The position numbers and the translations under genes were made by a program. Of a stretch of 64,000 bases of DNA, positions 1-12,533 are shown in pieces. The notes beneath the pieces are model-generated. The model worked only from the letters and a program-made list of their open reading frames with translations, did not search any database and was not told where the DNA came from. Location: NCBI GenBank assembly GCA_002007465.1, contig LNAC01000065.1:3191804-3255803 (forward strand). The letters run 5' to 3'. How positions within the stretch are numbered: position 1 is the first letter of the stretch; every line of letters starts with the position of its first letter. This DNA comes from Ailurus styani (taxonomy: Eukaryota > Chordata > Mammalia > Carnivora > Ailuridae).

Positions 1-420
1 TACATAGTAAATTCCATGACAAACAACATGGGTCTCTTAGATAAGGAAGGAAATTATGCCCTATGGTCAGCTGAATTAAAGTCCATATCACCTGTGGAGA
101 GGAAATTCAATTTGCTTTGAAATGTTATTTTTTGATGGTTATGTCATATCTGAAGTTTAAGTTTTAAATTAAAAGTTTAGAAAACTACCCTGGGACTCTT
201 TGAAGACTATGTAACTTGGTGTATGCACATATAAACATACATTACACACAACCCCAAGGTCTCACTCCAAATAAAGTTTAAACAACAATAGGTTTTATCC
301 AGCCTCACTAGTTTTAAGGGATGTCATAGAACAATGTGATTTTAGTTCTGAACAAATGTCCTGCATCACTGTGGAAAAAAACAACAAATTCACAAAGCAA
401 GAGAGAGTTTTTCAATGGCG

Positions 421-444
421 GTTTTGTTGTTGTTGTTGTTGTTA
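421..444 (+). repeat. (TTG)n microsatellite
   Basis: About seven TTG units. The same tract is present at 41208-41231 in copy B with the same length. Confidence 0.9.
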
Positions 445-480
445 CATTAGCTATTAGATCCAAGAATGTTTCTTGACCCT

Positions 481-665
481 TCTACTATGTGAGGACACAG
501 CTAGAATATAACTGTGTATGAACCAAGAAGTAGATACCCACAAGACACCAAATCTGCTAGCACCTTGATTTTGGTCTCCCCAGCCTCCAGAACTGTGAGA
601 AATAAATGTTGTATAAGCCACTCAGATTATTGTATTTTTCTTATGATAGCCCAGACAGACTATGT
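481..665 (+). mobile_element. MaLR LTR fragment (MLT1/MST type)
   Basis: It shows the LTR 3' half: GTGAGGACACAGC, then CACCTTGATTTTGGTCTCC, CAGCCTCCAGAACTGTGAGA and AATAAATG, with the TATAAGCCAC segment following. It is an old solo or truncated LTR. The short open frame over it is not a gene. Confidence 0.8.
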
Positions 666-2897
666 GGGGGGAAGAATTATTATATTAACAGGACCTATAA
701 ATCTTAATTAAAGCTGTAACAGAGAACATTGTATTATATCAGAAAAGTTCTTCAAGGTTCTCAGATTGCTTAATAATATTCCTGAAAAGATAGACAGTTA
801 TGAATATTTTTTCAGTCTCAGTATTCTCTCTACAAAAAGGGTTTTCTCCAGAACATTTGGGCTCCACAGTTGAGGGAATATAAACAATATACAGTTTATA
901 AATGTTAAAAGAAGAATCTTTTTTAAAAAACAAAAATGTCTTCCTATCTGTACTTTGAACTTTGTTAATATACTATAGTCTTGAGAAATGCTGAATTTAG
1001 AAAAAGCAGAATCAATTGGTTGTCAGCAATATAAGATTGAAACAGTGTTGAATTCCACCAAAACTTACTTTTAACTAGACTTATATCCATGTGAAAAATG
1101 GAATTGTTCTATTAGGATTAAGCAGCTTAATCTCAGTTCCTCCCTTCCAACATTTTAACAAAAGGAAAATACACAAAAAACAAATAGCTGAGGAAGAATA
1201 TAGTCACACCCAAAGCATAAGGCTTTTGGTGAACTAGTTTGAGAATCTGGTTTAGACCAAAGGCCTTCCATCTCACCCAAAATCTACAATGAAAGTGAGG
1301 AGAGCACATTCAGAGACACAGATCCTGAGGTAAGACCTGATCTGCAGGGCAGACTCTACACCCATGCACTTAGCTGTTTTAAAAAGAATGTTCTCCTAGA
1401 AAGACACAGCAGGAAAAAGAAGAAAAGAATGTTAGGGCTCTACCTACTCCTCAACTTTTAGGTCTCACTTGGACTGCAATGATCAAAGTAAAAAAGAGAA
1501 GGTTCAACCTTCTCTGCTCAGGAGCTCGGGAAACACTATAGTAAAGTATGACCCAACTGATATGATACCAACTGATATGATATGATATCACCCACTGAAC
1601 ATTCCTTTTCCAAGGGATCAAGAGAGAGACAGAAGCTCCCTCGTGGCACTTCCAAAAGGTTAGATGTATAGGTAGATATATAGGTAGCAATTTCCTCCTG
1701 CAAAGACCACTATGAAAATGTAGGAATAGTAGCAAGAGGATTCCCTGTTAACTCTTCTGAGATATTTGTTCTTTAAACCTGTTGGACTTAACTGCCAAGC
1801 CTATTCGGCTGTCTCCAGAGAGGAAACCAGTGTCTAAGCAGTCTTGATCCTGTGTTCGAGGATGCTTCTTTTAAATCCTCCTGGGACCAGTGTGTTGCGT
1901 GGTCTAACTGTTGCCCCCTAAATCTGTGAGAAGGGATGAGAACCTATAAATTTGCCTTAACTCCACTTCACACCAAAGGATGAAAAGTCATTTATGAAAA
2001 GCCATAAAACCACAAACATCCCAAATTTGAACATTAATTATTTGATTATTAAGTTTTTTTTATTATTAAGTTGTAAGAGAAAGCTCTAAAGTTCCCAATC
2101 ATATTCTTCTTCCCCTTGTAAGCTAAATTCATTTTTTTCTACTTTCTGACTTTATTGGCTTGTTCTCATTCTGACAGGGCCAGATTTCCTTCAGTAGCTG
2201 TGGTACGTTAGACCATCTTTGAAGCGCTGAGATGACTATAGCTTCTTCAGCAACTATAGAGTTGAATCAATCAGCCACAAATTCATTTTGGTGTGCCAAA
2301 GAACAGGATGCCTGAGAATCACAGCACCATATTTACTCTAATAAGTTAAGAAGATACAAGCGAGCAATTCCTGTGCCACTAGAGGATCATCCCAATCAAA
2401 ATTATCTGCTCCTATTTTTGTAAATAGTACAGCCCAGGTCTATATCATTCACAGAACATTGCTCAGAGTTTTATCATTGGGAAAGGCAGGGATGTGAAGT
2501 TACTGGTGAAATATTTTGATATCAGGCTAACCAACACAGACCTCGATCTGGGCATGTGGTCCAAAGGCCATTACCAGTGAATTTAAACACACAAGAGAGA
2601 AACTGCCCATTGTTGTCACACTGTGTTTCCTAAAACAATGGGGAAATTCACTTGGATATACTGTCTCACCATAAGACAGTAACATTTAAAATACTATCTT
2701 CTTTTAAAACTATGAAATAGGCAGTGGGGACACCTCTAGTCCAGTCCTCCAGTTTTACCCAAGGCTTTATTGGTCTTCCCTGTATGTTGAAAACCTCTTA
2801 ATTATTTATTAATGAAATGATAAACATCTGGACCTTTAATACACTCCACCATAAAATCATGTGGGGGAATAATGAAAACAAGAATGGCAACAATTTT

Positions 2898-3090
2898 GGG
2901 CGCCTGGATGGCTCAGTGGGTTAAAGCCTCTGCTTTCGGCTTAGGTCATGATCTCAGGGTCCTGGGATCGAGGCCCACATCGGGCTCCCTGCTCAGTGGG
3001 GAGCCTGCTTCCCCCCCTCTTTCTGCCTGCCTCTCTGCCTCCTGTGATCTCTCTCCCTCTGTGAAATAAATAAATAAATCTTAAAAAAAA
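2898..3090 (+). mobile_element. Can-SINE, complete
   Basis: The element has a tRNA-related head (GGGCGCCTGGATGGCTCAGT), a CT-rich middle, an AAATAAATAAATAAATC tail and poly-A. A perfect 17-bp target-site duplication AGAATGGCAACAATTTT lies at 2881-2897 and 3091-3107, so it is a recent, intact insertion. Confidence 0.96.
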
Positions 3091-3896
3091 AGAATGGCAA
3101 CAATTTTATGGTTCGTTGGGGCTGCATGATGGAAATATTGTATTATTCTCTCCACTTTTGTGTGAGCTGAAAATTTTCACAATAAAATTTTTTTCAAATG
3201 AATTTTTTATATTTCTCTGATTGCTGCATTATGATTTTTTTTAATGTCCTCTTCCCTAAAACCTTGCCTTTCCTTGGCTTTTGGACTTCCCAGTTGTCAA
3301 ATATATTTTCCCCATATAATCAGTAGAACTATTCCTTCAGATACATCTTTTCTTACAGCAGTTTGATAATCCCCTAATGTTCTGTTCCCTTCTGTTCTTC
3401 CATGAATCCTACAAGACCAGCAGAGCTTTGCATTTTTTTTCACCTGGGTAGCACTGATAGCTGGATTATAGCTCCTGACCTCTTCTTTCAAGACAATTGT
3501 TCTAGGATCCCCCGTATGACATCAATGAGTTCTGGATCAATGAAATGTGTTCACTATTCAAACATAACCAGTCACCTTCTACATTCTAAGTTGGAAAATT
3601 CTACCCATAAGTTACCTTCCATCAGCCTAGCAGCTAACCCTGGCCTGAGAATTATCTCTTTTAAACTACTGGGCACCTTTTATGGTGCCTTATCTACCCT
3701 AAACCCTTGTTCAGAATCCTAATCCTATGAATTTCCTGGACATCTTCCCCCAAACCATAGCCATAGAAGCTTTGCCAACTAAAATGATTGTGTCACCTTC
3801 AAACTTATCAAATAATGTTTAATGCGTTCTCTGTTAATCTTCCAGTCCTTTTATCATATGTTGTCCAATTTTTCTGAAAGCACTAGCGCAGCATTT

Positions 3897-3897
3897 C

Positions 3898-3950
<53 letters not shown>

Positions 3951-3951
3951 A
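3897..3951 (+). repeat. Compound (TA)n(CA)n(TA)n microsatellite
   Basis: The tract runs TA, then CA, then TA again. It is identical in copy B (44684-44738), which is notable for so mutable a sequence. Confidence 0.95.
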
Positions 3952-4245
3952 AATGATTTGGAGAGTAGTTTAAGGTTTACAAGAAAATTAAGAGGAAGAT
4001 ACAGAGATTTCCCTCATACCCCTTGCCCACACATATGCATAATCTTCCCATTACCAGCATCAATCATGAGAATGGTACATTTTTTACCAAGAATAAACCT
4101 ACATTGACACATCATAATTCCCAACGTCCATAAGGTCACTTGTGGTGGTGTAGATTCTATGGGTTTGGAAAAATGTATACATATACCTATCATTATAATA
4201 TCAAATAACATATTTTAACTGCCCAGACCTTCAAATGAGTCATCT
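3950..4245. mobile_element. Old L1-related fragment
   Basis: The stretch from GATTTGGAGAGTAGTTTAAG through CTACATTGACACATCAT to TCTATGGGTTTGGA resembles a common old mammalian LINE fragment (L1M/HAL1 type). Orientation was not established. It directly follows the (TA)n(CA)n(TA)n tract and recurs at 44737-45032 in copy B. Confidence 0.55.
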
Positions 4246-4470
4246 AACCAGAAAAAGTCACAAATTCAGAAGCTTTCCCTATAAAACATCACAAAACTCT
4301 TTCATTTTACTATTCCTGTGATAATATAATTGATAATTTTGTATAGTAGTGCTTCTGACAAAGTTTTCTAAACTCTAAAAGTCCAACCTTGAAATACAAT
4401 CTTGTATTTCAGTATTTCTGCAGTAATAGTAATTTCACATAGTAGGAACAATATTATTTGTCAAATACTG

Positions 4471-4645
4471 TGATTCTCAAAGCAAGGTCTGGACCAGGAG
4501 CATTAGCATCAGGGGGAAACTTGTTAGAAATACAGATTCTTCCACTCCAGACCACTGCATATGAAAGTCAGTGGGGTGAAACCCAGAAATCTGTTTAACA
4601 AGCCCTCCAGATGATTCTGATGTTCACTAAAGTTTGAGAACTACT
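4471..4645 (-). mobile_element. MER5A-type hAT transposon fragment
   Basis: The ends are terminal-inverted-repeat-like: TGATTCTCAAAGCAAGGTC at the left and AGTTTGAGAACTACTGG at the right. The interior (GCATCAGGGGGAAACTTGTT) fits the non-autonomous MER5A element. Confidence 0.8.
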
Positions 4646-5907
4646 GGTCCAAAAGATGCCTTGGATAGATGAATGTATTGATATAACAACAAAGGATTTA
4701 TGTCAAAAAGTGAAAGGATCTAATTAATACACAAATGAAAAAGTGCTAAAGTCTGGTTTAAAAATACATAGTGAAATAACTGTTGCATAACATCACAGGT
4801 AAATAATACCACACATGCAAAATGTCGAGATGCTACCAATTAACCCACTCATGGATAAAGTGGATGCCAATGTGTTCTTTAAGAAAGAGTTGTATGTAGC
4901 CAGTGCTATAATTTTTTCTTTTTCTTTTTTTTAAGCATACAAAAAGACAGTAAACATCCTACTCATTCTCCCAGGCATTGCATCATGATCTTCCATTCCC
5001 AAGGGCTCAGCATCAGTTTCTATCTGCAGTTTCTCATAGGACTGGCCTCCTTCCTCCTCCTCCATCATTTACCTGATCCCCCCCTCCCCTTCATACACTC
5101 TGCCTCATGAAAAGGTATATTGCTGTTTTGAAATAATATTTGATGTGGTTCTGTCCACATTGCCACTAAGAGCATTGACACAATAAACATAAAGATGGTT
5201 ATTATCCAGATATCTGAGATAACAAGTAGTGTTTTCTTATCCTCTATCCTTTCTTTTCTCCTATCTCCCTAACTCCTCTACTCCGAGGAAGCTCCTCCAG
5301 ATACAACATCCCCTTCCACCTTTTATGCATTTGGTTCTAGCTCAATCCTCCAGTCCCAGCTGTCTAGGGACATCTTGGTGATTCCATGCTTGTCCCATCC
5401 TCAGGCTTTCTTTCTTTTTTCCCCATATGTTATCTCATTTTCTACCTTCGTTTGTTTCCTCTTTCCTTTCTCTTTAATTTTCCTTCACTCTTTCTGTATT
5501 CTTCATTAGATCCTGTATTCCCCCTGTCTTCTTTCCCTCACCCTTCTTTCATCTTATTTCTCCTTTCAGCCCAACTTAGTCAGGAGAGGCTGAGCCAGCT
5601 AGGAGGTAGACAGGAAACCTGCAAGGTACTTTTGGGACACTGAGAACACTCAGTGCCCTGAGGGTGAAGGGTCAAGTCCTGTGCTGTGTGCTCCTGGCTA
5701 TAACAATGTCTTAAGCCAGGATTGGCCTGATATTTTTGTCTAAGCACATTTTTTCCCTGAAGATCACCCCATTTAATTATTCTACTTTCAAGCACTTGCT
5801 TTCTCTGGCCTCAGTTTCCTATCTCTCCTGAAATTCCAACTTCACTACACCTTGGGAATATCTGTTATATAAAATAGGCAAGATTATAACCTTACACCCC
5901 TATTCTT

Positions 5908-6108
5908 TTTTTTTTTATTATTTGAGAAAAAGAGAGAGAGAAAGAGAGAGAGAGCATGCACACAAGCAGGGGGAGGGGCAGAGGGAGAGGGAGAAGCAGG
6001 TTCCCCACTTAGCAGGGAGCCTGATGTGGGGCTTGAGCCCAGGACCCTGGGATCATGACCTGAGCTGAAGGCAGATACTTAACCAACTGAGCCACCCAGG
6101 CGCCCCTG
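5908..6108 (-). mobile_element. Can-SINE, complete, older subfamily
   Basis: Reverse orientation: poly-T, a GA-rich middle, then CCACCCAGGCGCCCC. The target-site duplication ACCCCTATTCTT is at 5896-5907 and 6109-6120. Confidence 0.95.
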
Positions 6109-6814
6109 ACCCCTATTCTTGTTAGTATAAAACTACTGCAGAAGGGGTGGTTAACAAACAAAATGTATACATGCAACAGCCTTAAATCACCAGGTAACAA
6201 AGATTTAAACATCTCACAGAATTCTCATTCTCCCAAGACATGTACTATTCCTATAAATTCCTAAGTATCAGCAAGAAATCCAGAGGGCATGTTATAATTC
6301 TACCATTCCAGCTTTCGGGAAAACACATTTCTGAGCACTCATTTGTTTCTTATTGTGACAAGTAATGCTTTCTCAATAATTTTTGATAATTTTCTTCTAT
6401 TAACAGTAGATTTCTATTCAGGAACACCTCTGTTTCTTCCTGAACACCCCACTCTTCATTCCTCAGATTCAACCATGGTCCCCTGCTTCAATGTCCAATA
6501 GCTATTATTACCCTTCAAGATGTCAGAACTGGACCAATGTGTGCTCTTTGTCACCTCTCAACAATCTGCACCTTAGTATTTTACAAAATGTATTTGACAT
6601 AGGTCCTGCAAGAGACTTGTTAGCAAGTCAAGAGAACAGATCTAAATAATAATAATTTAAACTCCCAAAGTGAGGAGATGCAGCAGTGCTGTCCTGGAAA
6701 TCAATTCCACTTTCACTACCACTCTACCCAGGCTACAAGTTCAGGCAACTTTTATAGTATTTGTCTTATGAGCCCATTTCTTATGCGCCAATGGTTTTGC
6801 CCATTGCTTTATGG

Positions 6815-7010
6815 TTTTTACAGATAGTAACAACAGCTAACATTACTGTTACCATACCAGTTCATACAATCAGCTCATTCTCCCAATGAAGTAGTTACTA
6901 TCATTATGCTCATTTACAATAAGAGGAAATTAAGTGCAGAGGAAGGGCAGTAGTCCAAAGTCCTACAGCTAGAAAGTAGTAGAAGAGGGACAGGAAATCT
7001 CTTTGTTACC
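6815..7010 (-). mobile_element. MIR SINE fragment
   Basis: The stretch shows the MIR core in reverse: ATTATGCTCATTTACAATAA, then GAGGAAATTAAGTGCAGAGG and a CCTACAGCTAGAAAGTAG segment. It recurs at 47602-47797 in copy B. Confidence 0.75.
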
Positions 7011-7515
7011 CATCTCTGGATTTGAAAATAATGATAGTGAAAATATAGATTTAATTTAAGACCTTTTTGCATTTCTGTTTGAGCTCTTTCTTCTTTTTCC
7101 CCTCTTTGATCTCTTATCACACAAATCTTACTCAGAATTTGGATAAAAGGCCATGAAACACATAAACTTAATCTCAAAAATAATACCATTAATTAAAAGT
7201 GAAATTTCTGTTTCATCATTAAAAAAATATGATTAAAGTTGCCAGAACACTTTCTTGGGTTGAAGGTGGAAGAAGATTCAGACCACCACACTTCTGAAGG
7301 AACTTCTGATAACTATTCTTTGCTTCCATTTTTAAGGGCGAGCATGAACCCTCTTCCTCCTTGGATATCTGACTTTTTTTTTGCCCACGTTTTTTTCAAC
7401 ATGTAGTAATCAAAAGAACCATTTTACTGCTTATAACAATGCACATCAAGAAAATAATAAAGTAATCTGACCTTATTTATTTTATGTCAGGATTAGATAA
7501 GGCTCTTGGTGTATG

Positions 7516-7825
7516 TCTTAGTCAATTTGGGCAGCTATAACAAATTACCACAGATTGGGTGGCCTATAAACAACAGAAATTTATTTCTCATAGTTTGAGG
7601 CTAGGAAACGGAAAAGCAAGGTGCCAGCAGATTTGGTGTCCCATGAGAATCCACTTCCTGTCTTACAGCTTCTAGCTGTGTTCTCACATGGTAGATGAGG
7701 TAAGGAAGCTCTCTAAGTTCTCTTTTAGGTTGAGCACTGATGATCTAATCACTCCCCAAAGTCTCCACCTTCTAATACCATCACATTGTGGATTAGGTTC
7801 CAACATATGAATTTTCAGAGGCAGG
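7516..7825 (-). mobile_element. MaLR LTR (MST/MLT1A type)
   Basis: Read on the plus strand it opens TCTTAGTCAATTTGGGCAGC and continues with GCCTATAAACAACAGAAATT, then CTAATACCATCACATTG and CAACATATGAATTTTCAG. This is the reverse complement of a MaLR LTR and looks nearly full length. Confidence 0.82.
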
Positions 7826-8109
7826 CGCCAGGAAGGGAGGGGTGCAATGTGGGTAAACACAAAACTACTATGCAGTTTATGGTAGTATACAAGTAGACTT
7901 AAGTTCATTACTGGTAAAAGATATTCTTCTCTTGCCCTCTTCTAATGTTGTATATAAAGGCATTTTATTCTCAAGTATAAGAAGCCTCATAGGTTAGCTG
8001 GACTTTATTTTGAGCATACATACAAGATGTAACTTTAAATGCTTAGGGCTTCCATAGGCTGTGTCACACCCTGCATATCAATCTTACATGAGAAAGCCAA
8101 TTACACACT

Positions 8110-8300
8110 GGACTGTTAGATTCTTTGATTTTTAATTCTGAGTCTGCCACAGGCATATGTCTCTGAGAAAGTCTTTGAAAAACCTTGTTTTCACTTCTTT
8201 CCTTGTAAAATGAGATTTTTACAATCTGCTAGGGAAATTCTGAGGCTTAAATATCAAATGATGCCAAAGCACTTTGAAAGTACTAAATGGCATTATTAAT
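8110..8300 (+). mobile_element. MIR SINE fragment
   Basis: The plus strand shows the MIR core: TGAGTCTGCCACAG, then TTGTAAAATGAGATTTTTAC and a GCACTTTGAAAGTACTAAAT end. It recurs at 48897-49087. Confidence 0.65.
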
Positions 8301-9447
8301 AATTTAAGAGAGAAGCAAGCCTTCATCTGAGTTGTTGAAAGGAATATGTGGCATATTTATTTCAATCATTTATCATTTCACTGAAACTTCCTCTACCTTG
8401 AGCTACTCAGAAAACATCTGATTCTTTTTAAAATAAGGCTTTAAAACTGGTTCTCTTTTTATAGTTTTTCAAAGTACTTTCACACCAGTTATCTTATTGG
8501 ATACTCAAAAAAACCCCAGGAGGTATAAATAACATATTACATAGGAATGAGGCTGCAAGAAATAGAATAACCTAAAAACACTCATTTAAACAAATAGGGG
8601 TTTATTATCCTCACTTAAGGAAAAGCACAGGGTTAGGGCAGATAAAGATGGTTAATGGTGTCATCAAAGATTTAGACTTTTGTCTTTTCCCTCTGCTATC
8701 TTTGGTGAGTCGGCCTATCACTTCCTGTTCACAAAATGGCTGCTATGGCATCAGAAAACATATTTATTTTCAAGGTAGAAGGAAACCACACTAACCTTTG
8801 TTAGTGTTCCTTTATAAGGAAAACAGAAATTTTTCCAGAAGCTACCCCAGGCCAAGTTACTCTAAAACTAGATCATATGACTCTTGTTAGGGCAAGAAAA
8901 GGGAAGGCAGAGAGTATATGGCATTTTAGGCTCTGTAGAAAAAAAGCAGAAAGAAGAGGGGGACTGAGAACAACTTTGAGAACCAATGCTAGTGTTGATG
9001 AAGAATGAGAAGCATTAAAAAGTTTTTTTTTTAAGATGGCGCAGCAAAGAAGATTAAAACAGATCTGAATCTTTCTGCTTAAGTGGAAACATCTAACAAT
9101 AACTTGTAAAGTCAACTGAAAGTTTTTAAGGGGTGATCATGCTGAGGCCTACTCCAGATACTCTTACTATATGACTCCATGGACCTCCATAACAGTGCTA
9201 CTGCAGAAGAATGACCTTCCCCCATGCATATGATGAACTTGTTTTTGAGGAATCATTTTTTTATCAGTAGTCCAACACTCAGTCTGCCCTCCTTTTCTTG
9301 TTCTCCATTATAAAGGGAAGTTCAGCAAGGTCATACTGAATAAGTTGAAAAAAAAAATAAGAGGACAGCAACAGGGAAGACAACTTCTGTGGCTCTCTGT
9401 CCAAATCAGCTATACTTTGTCTGCAAAAAAAAAAAAAAAAAAAAAAG

Positions 9448-9871
9448 NNNNNNNNNNNNNNNNNNNNNNNNNNNNNNNNNNNNNNNNNNNNNNNNNNNNN
9501 NNNNNNNNNNNNNNNNNNNNNNNNNNNNNNNNNNNNNNNNNNNNNNNNNNNNNNNNNNNNNNNNNNNNNNNNNNNNNNNNNNNNNNNNNNNNNNNNNNNN
9601 NNNNNNNNNNNNNNNNNNNNNNNNNNNNNNNNNNNNNNNNNNNNNNNNNNNNNNNNNNNNNNNNNNNNNNNNNNNNNNNNNNNNNNNNNNNNNNNNNNNN
9701 NNNNNNNNNNNNNNNNNNNNNNNNNNNNNNNNNNNNNNNNNNNNNNNNNNNNNNNNNNNNNNNNNNNNNNNNNNNNNNNNNNNNNNNNNNNNNNNNNNNN
9801 NNNNNNNNNNNNNNNNNNNNNNNNNNNNNNNNNNNNNNNNNNNNNNNNNNNNNNNNNNNNNNNNNNNNNNN
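9448..9871. other. Assembly gap (424 N)
   Basis: A run of 424 undetermined bases lies between A22-G on the left and the 3' half of a Can-SINE on the right. At least the 5' half of that SINE must be missing in the gap. Reading frames drawn across it are meaningless. Confidence 0.99.
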
Positions 9872-9953
9872 CCTCCTCTCTCCTCTCTCTCTGCCTACTT
9901 GTAATCTCTCTCTCTGTGTCAAATGAATAAATAAAATCTTTAAAAAAAAAAAG
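9872..9953 (+). mobile_element. Can-SINE, 3' part only (5' part in the gap)
   Basis: After the N's come CT-rich sequence, GCCTACTTGTAATCTCTCTC, then AAATGAATAAATAAAATCTT and poly-A. The head is undetermined. Confidence 0.9.
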
Positions 9954-9954
9954 T

Positions 9955-10425
9955 AACAAGAGTAGATATCCATGTCTTTTTCCTGATCTTAGAGGAAAAG
10001 CTCCCCATTTTTCATCATTAAGTATGATGTTAGCTGTGGCTCTATCATATATGGCCTGTATTATGTTGAGGTATGTTCCCTCTAATCCCATTTTGTTGAG
10101 AGTTTTTAATCATGAGTTGATGTTGTACTTTGTCAAATGCTTTTTCTACATCTATTGAAATGATCATATGATTTTTATCTTTCATTTTGTTAGTGTGGTG
10201 TATCACGTTGGCTGATTTGCAAATATTAAACCTTCTGTGCATCTCCAGAATAAATCCCACTTGATCATGGTGAATAATCCTTCTAATGTATTGTTGAATG
10301 CAGTTTGCTAATATTTTGTTGAGGATTTTGCTTCTATGTTCATTAGGGATATTGGCTTACAAGTTTTGTTTGTTTGTTTGTTTTGTTTTGCTTTTTGGTT
10401 TTTTGGGTTTTTTTTAGTGTCTTTA
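9955..10425 (-). mobile_element. L1 ORF2 fragment (reverse transcriptase region), degraded
   Basis: On the minus strand the translation carries L1 ORF2 reverse transcriptase motifs, including [18 protein letters not shown] near 10150 and [13 protein letters not shown] near 10050. It is broken by frame changes and lacks the rest of ORF2, so it is an inactive fragment. It lies just right of the gap and the partial SINE at 9872-9953. Confidence 0.9.
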
Positions 10426-10680
10426 GTCAGGCACTATTTTAAGTGCTTTACATGTACTTTACATGTACTTTCTAATTTGCAATTCACAATGACCCTACAG
10501 AGTAGTTAGAATTATCCCATAAGAATCTTTTGATGTTGGTACAAGTATTTCCTCACTTGACAAACTAAGGCACAGAGGGTTAGTTCACATGCTGAAGGTC
10601 GCCCAGCAGATTAAATGTAGACATGGCATTTGAACATGAATATTCTGACTGTGGAGTGGTGCTCTAAGCATGATCTTGTG
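10425..10680 (-). mobile_element. MIR SINE fragment
   Basis: The reverse MIR pattern is clear: GCACTATTTTAAGTGCTTTA, CAATGACCCTACAGAGTAG, then ACAAACTAAGGCACAGAGG and GGTCGCCCAGCAG. The segment TTTACATGTAC is doubled near 10448-10470. Confidence 0.75.
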
Positions 10681-12174
10681 CTGCCTTATATATACCAGAT
10701 TACTACCATATATATGTTCAAAAGAATAATTTTTTGGGGGTTTGGGGAGAAGATTGCTTAGGAGGAATATTTTGGGGATAACACATTATAAATACATGGC
10801 TTATTAATAAGTACAGAAAACAGTATCAAATAACAAGATATGAAACATACTTTTTAAAGATCAGCCTCTCGTGGAACATACTTCATCATGATCTTGAACT
10901 GAGTAGGATAGGGAAGTGGAGAGAAGAACTTGAAAGCCCCCAGATACTCACTACCCCCCAAAACAGCTGTGCAAACCTGTCCTTTGACACCTAAGTGGGT
11001 GGCAGTTACTCTGCATCACAAAGCACCAGTCTATGGTGCATTCTGCAATGCTGGCTCCCATAGGTCCTAAGAGATGTGTCTGTGCTACCATTCTAAGTCA
11101 TTTCTGGGACTAGGCAAGTGGATGGTCAGATTGATGAAACTCAAGGTTTCTATACATGACTAAGGTTGCAACGGCCCAAGAACCACCATCACGTTCTTGG
11201 TGACCGGATATGGTCTAAGACCAGGAAATAGTCAAAAGGCAGGGGTGAATGAGAGATAAGTGGGAATCCCAGTTGTTTATTCCTACTGTGGTCTGGGATA
11301 TTTTCTAGGGCTTGAAGTCAGAAATTTGAAAGCATTCCCTTCTAGCCACTCCCCTCTTACCAAATTTTGTCATGTTTGAAAGAGCACTAACCCCAGTATT
11401 AAACATACTCAGACACTTCCACATGACTCCTTTCTTTTCCGAACCAAGAGTGAGTGTGAGATTTTGTGCTCGAATCACATGGCACTCCAAGAGCCCTTTG
11501 TCACCAACAGCCTTTACATTATTTTGAGTACCTAGGATTTTTGTTAAGAGATAAAATTGGAGAGCTAGTTGGAACACAATCCCTGCCATCAAAAAAATGT
11601 TCCAGTGGTTAGTTTCCTTAGAACTTAAGTTCTGATGATGATTTGCAAAGAAGAAAAAAGTCCTCTAATCTAGAGATCAGAAGAGTTTCCTAGTGCCATG
11701 TCCATAGCCCTGTATTCAAAAGGAAAGCTACATTCTAGGTGGCAAGAGCTTAACCCAAACTCTCCCAAACATATCTGGAAAGGGAATGCTGGCTACTGTA
11801 ATTCTTAATCCTGCAGTTTGGGGTGCTCCCAGTTATAGTCAAAGTATAGTAGAACAACTCCTTGGTGCTGGGCTGTGCATTTGGAAGGCAAGCCTGCAAA
11901 ATAGGCTAGAATGTCATGTAAAGCCTGCCAGGCTTCCTGTTAATTCTGCATTTTGTGCATTTTCACTCCCTGTTCCAAGTCAACATCTCTTCATCTCCTC
12001 CACGCCTATCTACCACAACAAATAGAATTTTTCCAGGGTTTTTGGCATAGACAAAATGACCTTGAATATGAAAAATACAGCAAAGGTCTGGCAAGGGAAA
12101 AAAATGACTTACAGAAAGCAAAAACATCTAATGTTATTTTATTTTGTCCCCTGCTTTGAAATTCCTTTTCACAC

Positions 12175-12500
12175 TTGCATGGCTCACTCCTAGCTCCATT
12201 CAGATCTCAGCTCCAAGTACACTTCCTCAGTGAGGCCTTTCCTATAGAACATACCTAAATATACTTCACTCCTCATCCTCTTGTTTTGCTAACTTTTCTT
12301 CACAGCACATGTCTCTACCTGACATTACATTATAAATGATTTGCTAAACTGTCCCTTGTCTATCTCTACCCTAGAATCTAAGCTGCATGAGACAAGGACT
12401 TTGTGTTGTTCACTACTGTCCTTGCAGCACCTAAAACAAGTGCGGGGCATATGATGAATGTCCAATAAATAAATATTTGTTGAATGACTAAATGAATGAA
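12175..12500 (+). mobile_element. LINE2 (L2) 3' end
   Basis: The stretch ends with the L2 3' signature: AGAATCTAAGCTGCATGAGA, then GGGCATATGATGAATG, then CAATAAATAAATATTTGTTG and GAATGA repeats. The preceding pyrimidine-rich part also fits L2. It is an ancient inactive fragment. Confidence 0.8.
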
Positions 12501-12533
12501 GAAAATTAATTCAATGACTAAATTAAAACCAAA

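Larger units (their letters stand above)
1..9447 (+). repeat. Large direct duplication, copy A (at least 9,447 bp; left end off the window)
   Basis: Every stretch I compared is identical to 40788-50234 at a fixed offset of 40,787. This includes a (TTG)n, a (TA)n(CA)n(TA)n tract, two complete SINEs and the closing run of 22 A's plus G. Identity is already present at base 1, so the true left end lies outside the window. The copy ends exactly at the 424-N gap. It lies in SLC9A9 intron 2. Its repeat content is listed in separate entries. Confidence 0.97.

Noticed and set aside
2898..2975. tRNA-like heads of SINEs as possible tRNA genes
   Set aside because: They are SINE promoter regions (A/B box remnants) followed by SINE bodies and A-rich tails; no intact cloverleaf was recognised.
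9279..10091. Long open frames of 171-270 codons near 9.3-10.1 kb
   Set aside because: They read through 424 N's, poly-A and SINE/L1 sequence. The only real protein-like signal is the L1 ORF2 fragment.
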